64,000 nt of DNA from positions 59,912,076-59,976,075 of the forward strand of contig OZ023274.1 in assembly GCA_964007475.1 (NCBI GenBank), in the 5' to 3' direction. The stretch's first letter is position 1. Each line of letters opens with the position of its first letter. The notes under the pieces were generated by a model. That model had not been told where the DNA came from. It was given only the letters and a program-made list of their open reading frames with translations, and ran no database searches. Positions 20,101 through 30,876 of this stretch are shown piece after piece. This stretch comes from Hybos culiciformis. Its lineage: Eukaryota; Arthropoda; Insecta; Diptera; Hybotidae. Made by a program: the position numbers and the translations under genes.

Positions 20101-23100
20101 AGAATGAATTCCATCTGGTTGGACAATAATTTTTAATAGCGGTAGTTGTAAGATGATGTAAATTTGATTTCTTGAAATAAGTTGATAGTTTTTTACATGA
20201 ATCTTCTAACTCACACAATTCGGATATATCTTCAATAGTTTTTGTAACAATATTATGCAATAAATGATCAGAACAATTAATTCTTTCTTGCAATTCAAAA
20301 GCTTTGATCATATTTGATCCCCGATCGGTTACTATTATAGAATTTTTTAATAAAAGATTATAGTCTTGTAAGAGCCTTGTAATTTTTTCTAAAATTTTTT
20401 GACCTGTAAATTAATACATTTATATAAGGAAAATTGTTTCGATATAATATTGATTTTAATAATTTTTCAAACGAAATATAGCTACATAAGGTGCTGTGTT
20501 GCAGGAATAACATTATTATAAGCTTACCTGTGCTGCGATCATGATTCATTGGCACCATTCCCAGTAGTCGTTCTAAAAGCTCACCATTTTTAATGTAATG
20601 AATTGTAACCGATATATAATTGATTCTGGAATAACTATCAGTCCAAATGTCAGAAGTTAAAGAAAATCCAAATTTTGTAAATTTCGAAATTTCTTCTTTT
20701 AAAAAATCATTACATTTGTCCTTCACTAATTTTATGTTTCTCCCAATTGTTGTTGGATGCGGAAGTAGATGATTAACATCAACTAAAGGACCGTATTTAT
20801 GACCAATATTTAAAAAAAAACGTATTAGTGGCTTGAAACCATCACTTCCAACAGCACTGAAAGGTCTAGCATCTTTTACCACCCATTTTGTGCATTCTAT
20901 CAAACATTGTTTTTTTATTTCTGCTTCTACAACAACAGAGACATTTTCTTTTTCTTTTTCTAATCTACTGTAAATAATAACGCACTTATGTTTCAGTAAA
21001 TTCGAAGTACTTTTATTCTTGTAAGTACAGACAATTTTACACTTTTTACAAGCGACTACGTCTTTTATGTCATCCCCATTCGAATTTTTAATTCTTCCAA
21101 AAATATTCCAGGCTTTGCTCGTCACATTACCTTGCATATCAAGAATAATGTACTCTCCTGACAATATTTTTAATTTTATATCACTAATTGACTCGGTAAT
21201 TGATTGATTTTCATTAATTTCTTCCATTTTTTTTAATTTTCATATAGCACTAAACTACTGTTAACAACTTTTTATTAGTTATCATTGAAATTCACACTTT
21301 TTTTTTTCTCTATACTACTAGTACTACGAGTACTATACGAATACACAAAAATATTTACGAATACAAATCATAAATTACGAATTTAAAATTCTAACGAGTA
21401 GTAAATTCATGAATAATATTATTTGAGGTTATTTTATTTACGATTCTATTTGACTCAAATATTTTGTTTTGAGTAAAAATGTACCCTTATATTTTTTTTA
21501 AATGTATTTAATATTCATAGTGAAGCGATAAATTTAAATGTATTCTAGTACTCAACCAAATACGAGTAAAAAATATATACTCGTGCAGGTCGCTAGTAAG
21601 TAAGCCATTCGTAAATTATTATCGTGAAATATTTACAATTATAATTCACAATCTCACCATTTCAAATATTAACGTTTGAAATTTCTTACGATCGTATTTG
21701 ATAAGAAAATATCTATTATCAGAAAATTTACGGTCTCAATCGTAATAACCTAATCCGCCATACTTTTTATACGTAAAAAGAAGTCCACTCCCTCTTTCTG
21801 AAAGTCGCGTTATTGCATTACAATTAACTTACATGAAGCACTTATATTACGAATTAAATCTTCAACGAATACTGGGTAACATTCATCATTTTTATATTCA
21901 GTAATTTTACTTGATAATGTTTCAGCGAAGTCCCTAAATTCATCTTTAGTAGTGGGGTTCATAGCATCTAAACCAGTTAAAGGTTCTGTAATACCAAAAG
22001 TGTCTAAAGCATTTTTCAAATCAGATTCTTTTTCAATATTCTGCAATCTTATTTTTTCGGATAATTTTTCTTCTGGTGTCATTTTAGCTAATCGTTCTTC
22101 TTCTTCTAATTTTTCTTCTAATTCTAATTGCTTTCGCTGTAACATAAAAAAATAAAATCGAAACACTAAAGATTTTCATAATACGGATATAAGATGCCAC
22201 AAACATTTATAACCACCTCTTTTTCATTCAATTTTTTTGGTTTTGACTTTGATGGTGTTCGTTGTGCTTCTATTTTTTCTTCATCTTTTTTCTCGTCTTC
22301 ATCTTCCCAGCTATCCTGAAATAATAAAATTTAAACAAATAAAATTTTGCAAATATAATTAAAATTAGAATGTATCATTGTTTAATGAATGTGAAAAATA
22401 TCCGCAATGTAAGCTGCTAATATGGAAATTTAAGCAGACGTTGTAGATCATACAGATTAAATGTCAAGACTATTTCAATTTCTAAAAAAGGCAATTTTCT
22501 TTAGCAAAAAAGGGATATTCCATAATTTAAAATAGCCTAAGTTTGGGAACGCACTATTAATTTCTGGCATTTCGAATTTTGGTATGACAAAGAGTCCGTT
22601 CCAAAACTAACAACTATTTTAGAAAATGAAATATTATTGTAATTTCTAGGATTTCTAGTTTTGGAATGTCACGATTTAACAGCTGTTATTTTATAAATGA
22701 AGATTTTTTGACGTAAAAATAGTTCGGAATTTCTATTATATTTTTTAAAAATCTGCAAAAGGAAATTTTAAATTTCCCATAACAATCTCAGTTTATACTA
22801 TAGGTTACTTTCCCGTGAGCCTCAGAGTGCGTTCCCAAACTGAGACTATTTTAAATCATGAAATATCCGTTTTTTGCTAAAGAAAGTTGCTCTTTTTTAG
22901 AAATTGAAATAGTCTTGACATTTAGTCATCTGCAACGTCTGCTTAAATTTTAAATTTTCCATTTTTTTTTTTTTTTTTTTTAAATGAGGTGCACTTAAAA
23001 GTAAACCTATTATAAACTGAGTTGTTATGAGAAATTCCCTTTGCAGATTTTTAAAAATTAAAATATCATTTGGAACGATTTTTACGTCAAAAAATCTTCA

Positions 23101-26100
23101 TTTGTAAAATAATTGTAAAATAACAGCTGTGAAATCGTGTCGTTCCAAAACTAGAAATTCTAGAAATTAAAATAATTTTTCAGTTTCTAAAATAGTCTCA
23201 ATTTGGGAACGCACTCTCACTTTTAAGAAAACAAAATAATAAAAATGGGTTTGCACAAAAAATAAAAATTAATAATTGCAATTAATGATTAAGGATCTTT
23301 GTATTGTAATTAAATATGCATATGAATTTTTATAAAAATTATGTTATAAAAGTAAGATAAAAATTGAATTAAATTGAAGATAAAAATTAATTAAACACTA
23401 TATTTTACTTGAAATAATTATAAGATTAAATTGAACTTGTACACAAATATATTTGAATAAATAATCTTTACAAAAAACTTAGTAAATTCAAAATTGATTT
23501 AACTAAGGTACGAGGGTTCTAATCAGTCTATGGGACAAAATAATGCCATTATTTTTCTCAGTATAAGTTTTAATCGGGTAGGTGACTTAAAGTCAAGTAA
23601 GTTTCTAAAATAGTCTCAATAGACATAAGGTCACTTGACTTTATGTCTGTTTTTAATTTGATCTTAAGTCACAATTTTTCTCAATGGAAAAAGACATAAG
23701 GTCAATCTACCAAAATTATTAATTTAATATTAAAATAACTTTACTTCCACGTATAAATTTTTTGTGCAGTAATTTTATTTTCAATGACCTACATTATTGT
23801 TCGAAAAATTAAAATAATGTTATAAGAAGCTGCGTGGCGGGGCTCGGTTGACGCGGAAGGCTTGCGTGGCGGGCGGATGGCACGCGAAAGGCCGCCGGGC
23901 GCGCACGCGTCGCATATACACATCCCCACGCTTACACGAAGAAAGTTTTGACTCGTCTGATGTAGCGAATGATGATGGACTATCTATCAAAGAATCAGAA
24001 ACTTAGTCCTGTTCGACTTAATGTTTATGCGGCAAAAACTGCAATCAGGTGATTTCCTGGCGTCGCCTTATTGACCTGACACCTTCAGAAATAATAAAAA
24101 TAAAAAACACTTATTGTTTGAGCAAACTTGACATTGTGTCGTTTTCATTTTTGGATGAAGTGATTTTATGTCTTTTTTAACTTTGATTTTATGTCTATTT
24201 CATAAACGACATAATGTCAATTGACTTTACGTCGTTATGAAATGGACATAAGGTCACTTGACTTTATGTCACTTGACTTTAAGTCACCTATCCATTTGTA
24301 GTATTAATAATCAACATTATGAATCATAATTTTTAATATTGCTATGCTTTATAATTTTCATATTCCCACTTACTATGTATTTATTTCATGTAATATACCT
24401 AAAACTAATGCCAAAAAGATATAATTATGTATGTATGTATAATGATATATTGATATATAATGCCGATAATATTCCATATTTTACATTTTTGAATTTATAA
24501 CAAGTTCTATTTAAATAATGATTATAAAAATAAATCGTTTTTATTGCGATAATGTCAAATTAAAGGATCCAAATTGAGTCCAAGTAAAATACCAACTAGT
24601 AGCTGCCGAGCTTGATATCTTATTTTGCAGTCTGAAATTATCATCATTCTTGTTGTTCAATTTTTTTACAGTTTTCTTAAGCTTTATATTTTTCTCATTT
24701 AAAGCACTCTTTATACAACTTTTATGTCCTTAAGAAAAAAATGCTTAAAACTAAAATTAGAGAAAAAAAATATTTTTTGTAGACTTCTCAGATTTTCCAG
24801 TAAAAAATAATAAAAATCTTAATTTTTTTTTTTTAAATATTAAAAACTTATATCTTCTTAATTTTTAAGTTTTTTTTTTAATTTTTGACGTTAATTCTAT
24901 TTTCTTTGCTATAGTAGTTATAAACTATTTCATATTTCAATGAACATTTCGCTTTTATAATTTGTCCTTAATCCTGAGGACTCAGATATTTTCCGGTTGT
25001 TCCAAAACACGGTTATTATATAATTCAAACGTGGCCAGACTTTTATTGATAAAGTTCGACCCAAACTGAAAATTGAATTCAAGATCGACTTGAAAAATTA
25101 ATATTACTTTTTTTTTTTTTTTAATTTTTAAACATCTATTGAAACAATTACTCTTAAACTTTAAAATTTTTCATGATGGACCTGTTTTGCACATTTGGAC
25201 GTCATTTCTTAATCGACCTATGTATATATTTTCAGAAGTTCTTCCTTTTATAAAAATATCAAATTTCGTTTCCTAGTTTTATTATTATATTTTGAAAAAA
25301 AAAACCTTTAATAAGTCTGGAATTTATTCATCGAAATTGTACTATTAAGGTTCAAAATTTTATCATTTACTTCTAAATGTGAAGTTTTTTTAATACTTTC
25401 GTTTACAGCTGTGATTTCAGAAATAATAGTTTCGATTGATTGAGCTTAATAATTCATTAATAGCTCTGTGTTTTCTCTGAAGATCAAGAATTAAATTCGA
25501 ACTTGTTCCTGGCGATCGACCATACAACATCTGAAGATCGACCAGTCGATCGCGATCGATCGTTTGGCCACCCCTTATGTAAGATTTTGAAATTAATGAT
25601 TTTGTATGTAAATAAAGATTCCGTAAATAAGATAAAAAAAAAAAGAAAGGATTTTGGTATTTACCTAAAGATTTTGATAACAAAGATAACATTTTTACAG
25701 TTTTCTTAAGTTTTTTTTTTTAATTCAAAGATTTTGTCATCAAGGATTTTGTATTTAAGGATTTTGAAACTAAGAATTTTGTAAAAAAGATTTTGAAATT
25801 AAGGAAATCGTCAGGAAATCGAAGAAAAATTGAGTTCGGTTTTATTAATTTGCCCAGCAATATAGATAGGTACCACCTACCTATTCATAATTCAATATGT
25901 TTGTTCAGGTAGTTTAGTTGGACTTAAGGATAGTTGCTTAGTCATTATTATTGTTTTGATGAAGTTTTTTTTTTTTTTTTTAGTTTATTCATACGTGTCA
26001 AAAAAAAAAATATTGAAAAAAAATAAAATTCGAAAAACCATGTTTTACAGTAGATTTACGAATTTATTTTGGATTGGAGGGGGGTATCTAACAAATCAAA

Positions 26101-26611
26101 ACTACATATCAAAATAAGACAATTGAAAAAAAAAATTTAACACGTGGGCAAAGCTTTCACTCTTTTAATATTAAAAATAAATTGTTACTTAACCTGGGTA
26201 AGTTTACCTACCTACATGGGTATCTTAAATCAAATTTACTTAAAATTTAAACAAAAACTTAGAATATAAGTTTGCCATAATACCTAACTTGCCTACCAAT
26301 TTTTTTGTGACACAGGTAATTAACAATCAAAAAAAATTATTACAAAATTAAAAAAAAAAAACTTTATTTTTAGTCTCGAAGGACAGTGTGAAAAATATTT
26401 ATACCTTCACATCTTCGTCAACATCTTCACCTTCCCATTTATTAATATCTGCTTTGATTTTTGGAGCTATGACATTTTCTTCCTCTGCTAGACTCTCTGA
26501 AATTTGTTAAAAAAAAACATATTAAAGTTTTTTTTTTTTTTTTTTCAAATTTAGTAGTTTTAGTAGTAAAAATATTAAAAGAAGAAAAATCTTTGTACCC
26601 CAATCGTCCAT
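17196..26611 (-). CDS. eIF3j: Translation initiation factor eIF3 subunit j, 6 exons
   Basis: Acidic eIF3 subunit (yeast Hcr1), which helps eIF3 bind the 40S decoding centre and acts in ribosome recycling. Exons on the complement: 26599-26611, 26405-26496, 22217-22315, 21833-22136, 17666-17814 and 17196-17252. They sum to 714 bp and 237 residues, in phase throughout. The N-terminus MDDWESLAEEE is followed by KWEGEDVDEDVKDSWEDE. A charged coiled coil comes next, then TPEEKLSEKIRLQ, SDLKNALDTFG, GLDAMNP and the acidic C-terminus ending YDEYDDFM. All are family hallmarks. The intron after exon 3 starts with GTGGTT, a weak donor. The introns are large because of insertions, including a whole hAT element in the intron between exons 4 and 5. 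Confidence 0.95.
18148..18550. mobile_element. MITE with GAGCCCGTTCCCAAACTGAG ends, TAA duplication
   Basis: The ends GAGCCCGTTCCCAAACTGAG and CTCAGTTTGGGACCGGGCTC lie between TAA at 18145-18147 and 18551-18553. It lies in an eIF3j intron. A sister copy is at 22825-23216 in another intron of the same gene. It is non-coding and probably PIF/Harbinger-like. Confidence 0.85.
18636..21595 (-). mobile_element. Complete hAT transposon
   Basis: 2960 bp between a perfect 8-bp duplication GTAAGTAA (18628-18635 and 21596-21603). The inverted ends are imperfect: TATGGGTCTGCACG on the left and, inverted, TAGCGACCTGCACG on the right. Motifs CGAGTA and TACTCG recur near both ends, as hAT subterminal repeats do. 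It encodes a transposase on the minus strand, the same strand as the host gene eIF3j, and sits in an eIF3j intron. Confidence 0.85.
19226..21227 (-). CDS. hAT transposase with BED zinc finger, two exons
   Basis: Cut-and-paste transposase of the hAT superfamily. Exon 1 is 21227-20528 and exon 2 is 20403-19226. The 124-bp intron has GTAAGC and TTTACAG borders and keeps phase, giving 625 residues, close to Hermes and hobo in length. The start is the first ATG, MEEINENQ. A BED-type finger (CKKC with HKC downstream) lies near residues 40-85. Candidate catalytic residues are Asp in SDIWTDS, Asp in VTDRGSN and Glu in SSSERIFSAAG. The C-terminus has the hAT dimerisation core. No stop or frameshift was found, so it may be functional or only recently silenced. 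Confidence 0.9.
22418..22800. repeat. Two fragments of the GTTCCCAAACTGAG MITE family
   Basis: Segment 22,418-22,556 matches the right half of the MITE, ending CCTAAGTTTGGGAACGCACT. Segment 22,589-22,797 matches the left half in rearranged form, beginning GAGTCCGTTCCAAAACTAAC. Neither has a second end. They lie in the eIF3j intron between exons 2 and 3. Confidence 0.65.
22825..23216. mobile_element. MITE with GAGTGCGTTCCCAAACTGAG ends, TCA duplication
   Basis: The ends GAGTGCGTTCCCAAACTGAG and CTCAATTTGGGAACGCACTC are flanked by TCA (22822-22824 and 23217-23219). It is homologous along its length to 18148-18550. The TCA duplication shows that the family's target is broader than TAA/TTA. Confidence 0.85.
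23577..24297. repeat. Inverted-repeat element with GTAGGTGACTTAAAGTCAAG ends and a GC-rich core
   Basis: The left end is GTAGGTGACTTAAAGTCAAG and the right end is CTTGACTTTAAGTCACCTA. GACATAAGGTCA and CACTTGACTTTATGTC recur inside. At 23,825-23,935 the base composition jumps to GC-rich (GCGTGGCGGGC, GCCGCCGGGCGCGC). It then continues into a short open stretch (about 23,936-24,007) and a later fragment reading CLCGKNC, possibly a decayed coding remnant of unknown origin. The target duplication was not resolved. Confidence 0.6.
25573..25805. repeat. Degenerate short repeats based on AAGATTTTG
   Basis: About ten irregular units of 12-20 bp around AAGGATTTTG or AAGATTTTG occur in this stretch of an eIF3j intron. 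The rest of that intron (23.2-26.4 kb) shows nothing else I can name apart from the inverted-repeat element at 23.6-24.3 kb. Confidence 0.55.
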
Positions 26612-27033
26612 GTTTTCAAAAAAAATTTTCTTTCTCTTCACCAACTAACCAAAAACCTATAAAAAAAAAAAAAAAAAAAATTCTGACAACACTACACAGA
26701 CGACGAATAATTAGAAATAAAATAAATTTATTAAAATTTTAACAAAAAAAAAATTCAATATTTTATAATTTTTTTTTTTTTTTAATTTTAAAAAATCAAA
26801 ATCAAAATTTTATTATTTAAATATTTTTAAATTAATTTTATATTTTTTTGTAAATCTCATAAATTCAAGCGTTTCTTTTATCGAAGCCATTCACTAAATT
26901 TTTTTTTACTCTGAAAATTAAAATAAAAATTTTTAATCATTAATCATTTGTCAAATATGTCAAATACAAATGTATTGTTTTTTTAGCGGTCAAAAATGAC
27001 ATTGCGAGGATTCTATCCTTCAGTATTTTGTCG
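26612..27033 (-). promoter_or_regulatory. eIF3j upstream region
   Basis: AT-rich flank with long A and T runs immediately upstream of the eIF3j start codon. The start codon is preceded by GAAAAC. No clear TATA box or initiator can be assigned. The first transposon sequence upstream begins at about 27,034. Confidence 0.35.
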
Positions 27034-27420
27034 CTTTATAGGCTTTCCATACTTGGAACTAAATCAGGTTATCCCTCAATTGAAAATTACTGTTCACATC
27101 ATGATTTTTTTTGACCAGGGTTAATTTTGTTGTTTTTTTATTTTTATTTTTTTTTTTAAATACCTAAATAAAAATTAGTGCATAAAATTTAATCAAAAAT
27201 AATTTAAAAATTATATAAAAAAATTCTATAAGTAAATTAATTAATTTAAAATTAAAATTCGAAAAATAAAAAATAAATTTTTTATTTTTTTTTATTTTTA
27301 TGCTTTTTTTTAGCATTTTATTTTGTCTTTTTTTAATTATTCCAACGCACATGCCCAACCGATAATTTTTTTACGTGAGAACATATTCATTTGCCTGGGA
27401 CAAACTGATACAATTAATAA
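27034..27420. mobile_element. MITE with AAATCAGGTTATCCCTCAAT end
   Basis: It shares ATAGGCTTTCCA, AAATCAGGTTATCCCTCAAT, GTTCACA-CATGATTTTTTT, ACATGCCCAACCGATAAT and ACATATTCATTT with the interrupted copy at 31,428-32,935. It is uninterrupted at TTTTTTTAATTATTCC, which is therefore the empty site for foldback A copy 4. Exact termini are uncertain. Confidence 0.7.
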
Positions 27421-27899
27421 TGCCTTGTTCACACTTCGCTAATTTAACATGTTCGAAAGGAGTTAAACGTCTTTGAAAATCGACCGTTCAGACGATGTTT
27501 TTCGTATGTTAACATGTTTAGCTCTGTCAGATAAAAAATTTCAAATAATACTGGAGATAGGCTCAAAGAAACTGATGCGCCCAAAAAAGTTAAAATATAT
27601 GAAGTTGTGTCAAGGTTAAGAACTCGCGCGTCATTTATCTTGAGTGTATCTCCACCTTTATAAAATTGCAAAGTCAAAAATGACATACCAAGTAAAAATG
27701 AATGCATACTGAATTTTGCCTAACAAAATATTATTCAAAAATTACTCGTTCATCCCTGAAAATTAACATGTTTTTGTAGAAACATGTTGAAGAACGTGTT
27801 TCTGTTTTAATTTTTTTACTATGAAAAAACTACATCAAAAACACCAACGGAACATGTTCGTTGTCCGAACATGTTAAATTAGCGAAGTGTAAACAAGCT
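27421..27899. mobile_element. TGCCTTGTTCACACTTCGC MITE, complete copy
   Basis: 479 bp between TAA (27418-27420 and 27900-27902). It is colinear with 1578-2599 minus its nested insertion. It abuts the MITE before it and the palindrome after it with nothing but TAA between. Confidence 0.86.
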
Positions 27900-28200
27900 T
27901 AACATGTTCTTGTTCAAAAACATGTTCCTTTTATGTTTTTGAAGTATTTTTCCCATAGTAAAAAAAACAAAAACAAGAACATGTTCTTGCGAAAACATGT
28001 TGTTTTTAAGGGGTATCATTTTTGACGTTGACTTTGAAAATTTTATGTCGTATTTATTTGTAAACAAATGAAAAAAAAGTTTGTTACTGTTTTTTATTTT
28101 GAATTTGAATTGAATTTGTAGGTATATTGTATTGTTTACTTTTGTTTTTAAACTTGAGAAAAAAAAAAACAGGTGTTTATCTGTTTTGTGAAACACATTA

Positions 28201-28354
28201 AAGGTAGTCTGTTCGGTCTATTATGAAAACATGTTTTTGTGCTCAAGAACATGTTTTTCGAGTTGAGTCAGTCAAATGCCTTTGACAAACTAAACTCGAA
28301 AAACATGTTCTTGAGCACAAAAACATGTTTTTAAAATCGACCGAACAGACTACC
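28201..28354. mobile_element. MITE 'a' of the TTA-separated train
   Basis: A 154-bp hairpin with ends GGTAGTCTGTTCGGTC and GACCGAACAGACTACC. TTA stands on both sides (28198-28200 and 28355-28357). Inner arms pair around CATGTTTTTGTGCTCAAG. There is an unexplained extra AA at the left end. Confidence 0.78.
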
Positions 28355-28357
28355 TTA

Positions 28358-29497
28358 CTTGGGGGTTAGACGAGACTAAAAACTAGTTATAACTAAAATG
28401 TTTTTTGAATGTATGTGTGAAAAATTGTATAAAAAAATAAAATTTTGAAATAGTTATAACCAGAGTTCCATTTTTTTATCTTCAAAGAAAAAGATCGGAC
28501 AAGGAAAAGATAATTTAAAGCTTATTTTTTCTTTTCTCTCAAAGATAAAGATAAAATAATATTAAAATTTCAAGGGATAGAGAAAAAATTGTGAATTTAT
28601 AAACAAATTTTTAAAAGAGAGGATAAAACAAAGAAAAAATAAACGAAAAAATAATTTTGTTTTGGTTTTAAGTCAAGATAATATAAAGATAAAATAACGC
28701 AAAAGATAAAAAATAAGAAAAAATTGCTAAGTTTTCTATAAAATATCTAAGGAGAATTTAAATTATAATTTAAAGATAATATAAAGAAAAAGAAGCAAAA
28801 AAATGTGTACCTATGCACAGGTTTTTTGAATAAGAGAAAAGTAAATAAACATTTTTTGTTCACACAAATATAAACAAACACACACAAATAAAGAACATAA
28901 AGAAAAAATGATTTTTTATACACATTATTTTTTCGTTGTGTTGAAAAATGAGTACCTATTTCTCATTTGTAATCTCTGAATTGATAATCTGTTCTTCGTC
29001 CCTTACGATAAATTAACGAATAGTTTATCGTTTTCTTTTGATCTGTAGAATTTTTATGTACATTTTTTCTTTTTCTTTATTTTTTCTTTTAAATTCTCCA
29101 TAAATTCTCCGCATAAAAACAAATTAAAGATAAAAATTTTTTAATTTTTCTTTTTCTTTATTTTTTCTTTAAATTGTCCATAAATTCTCCGCATAAAGAC
29201 AAATTAGAGATAAGATAATTTAATAAATTATCTTTAATGATAAAATCAGGAACTCTGGTTATAACTAATAGTTTTAACTAAAAATATTCTGAATCTAAAG
29301 TATTACTTGTCAAATGAAATACTTTTTTTTTTTGAAATATAAACAAAAACTAAAAAGTGAAGTAAAATAATAAAATAGTTTGTAAATAGTTTTAACTATA
29401 GTTAAGCCAGTGGAGAATAATTACATCACATACAAATAAAAAACTCATACAATTGTAAATAGTTAAGACTAGTTTTTACTCTAGTCTAACCACTGCA
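28358..29497. mobile_element. MITE 'b' of the train, carrying a hAT MITE
   Basis: Ends with GGTTAGACGAGACTAAAAAC on the left and GTTTTTACTCTAGTCTAACC on the right sit between TTA (28355-28357 and 29498-29500). Most of its length is the hAT-type insertion at 28461-29257. The outermost 6-8 bases of the two ends match poorly. Confidence 0.72.
28461..29257. mobile_element. hAT-type MITE with CAGAGTTCC ends
   Basis: The ends CAGAGTTCC and GGAACTCTG are flanked by a perfect 8-bp duplication GTTATAAC (28453-28460 and 29258-29265). The duplication is itself palindromic. The body of 797 bp is purine-rich on the left and pyrimidine-rich on the right (AAAGATAA and its complement), so it folds back loosely. 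No coding. Confidence 0.8.
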
Positions 29498-29739
29498 TTA
29501 ATGCCCGATTTACACAATGGCTAAAAAAAAAGATCAAACAACGTATTCTTTTTTTTTTTTGGTGTCTTTTTTTGTAATCTTTTTTTATAGGAAAAGACAC
29601 CAAAAAAAAAAAGATGAACTAGTTCATCTTTTTTTATAGTTTATGTCTTTTTTTTTCTAGGGTCGTAAATAAAATTTATGGCATAGTTTGAATTTTATAG
29701 TTTCTGCCAATTATTATTGAGTTGTCCATTTATTTCTAA

Positions 29740-30876
29740 CCTGGGGGTTACACTTGCTGAAAAAAAATCATGATCATGATTTTTTTTGAATGTATGTGCG
29801 AAATGTATGTGCGAATGTTGAAATTTAAAAAAATTTATGTGAATTATTTATTAAATAAATAAAATAACTTACTTTAAAAAACAAGATATTTTATTGAAAA
29901 AGGTGAAGTTTATAAAAACTAAGAACTTAGTAAAAAGAGAGAAAATAGAAAAATCATGTCGAAAAAATTTTATAAGGAAGAAATATTAAAATTTATAAAT
30001 TTATACAGGGAGCACGAATGCCTCTGGAACATGAAGTCCAAGCTCCATAAACGTTATTTCTTTCGATTTCAAAAGTTTTTAACTTGTTTTTATTTCAGAT
30101 GATATAATAATCAGATGACAAATAATGAGATGGTACTTCTTGAAATTCTCGACGACGCCTCTAACGATCTATATGAGTCGCCTGAAGTTGGGAACCTTAA
30201 CGTGACGGCTAATTTCACTCTAGGTGTTATGGGCTATGGCCAATCACACCTTCGTGTCTTTTTTTTCTATTTCTGGACCGATCTAAAAAATTAATTTCAA
30301 AAAATTATATATCTTATATGAAAAACTTAATATCATATTTTGATGCACTTGTATCTATTTATACTTACTTTTATTAAAATATCCTCGAATTGATCTAGTA
30401 ATAGACGGGTGAAATTTTGAAAGTTTTGGTTTTCACCCCACATCAAATCTCTAAGAAGAGTCTCCTCAACATTAAAAATATGCCGTTTTGACAAAAACGG
30501 ATTTACCCACATTTTTCTCTCTCTTCTACGTTTTTGAGCCTCAAATTCAAGTTTCTCATCAGATAAAACTTTAGAGAGAAGAACTTTTCTCAATAATTTT
30601 TTTGCTGATATGATGTCTGGCTTATTTTTCTTTGTTGTTCGTTATTTAAAGAAAACATTTTTTTTAATTTTTTATAGAACTTTTTTAAACTTTTTAATTA
30701 TATCTTTTAACCAATTTTAAGGTGAAAATTGTAAAAAATTGTATTTTATTGGTACAGTGACAGAAAAAAATCAAGATTAAAATCAAAGCCAGCATGATTT
30801 TTGACTCATAAAAATTTCACACTACATTAAAAAAAATCATTATCATGATTTTTTTTCAGCAAGTGTAACCCGCACG
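29740..30876 (-). mobile_element. PIF/Harbinger element (TAA duplication) with decayed transposase
   Basis: The ends GGGGGTTACACTTGCTG and CAGCAAGTGTAACCCGC are flanked by TAA (29737-29739 and 30877-30879). They match the small MITE at 2641-3047. Internally it carries the transposase remnant on the minus strand, which identifies the superfamily. Confidence 0.8.
29990..30593 (-). pseudogene. Harbinger (DDE_Tnp_4-type) transposase, decayed N-terminal part
   Basis: Exon 1 (30593-30369) reads through MWVNPFL, then NFQNFTRLLLDQFEDIL, the N-terminal pattern of PIF/Harbinger transposases. A clean donor GTAAGT and an acceptor TTTTTTAG define an 86-bp intron (30368-30283). Exon 2 starts IGPEIEKKDT in phase. 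It then hits stop codons and frameshifts, but family pieces DSYRSL and RISRSTISLFV are still recognisable in another frame. The catalytic DDE part is missing. It cannot make an active transposase. Confidence 0.75.

Noticed and set aside
21952..22155. Plus-strand frame across eIF3j exon 4, and frames antisense to Copia gag/pol at 61.7-62.9 kb
   Set aside because: Shadows of well-supported coding sequence on the other strand.
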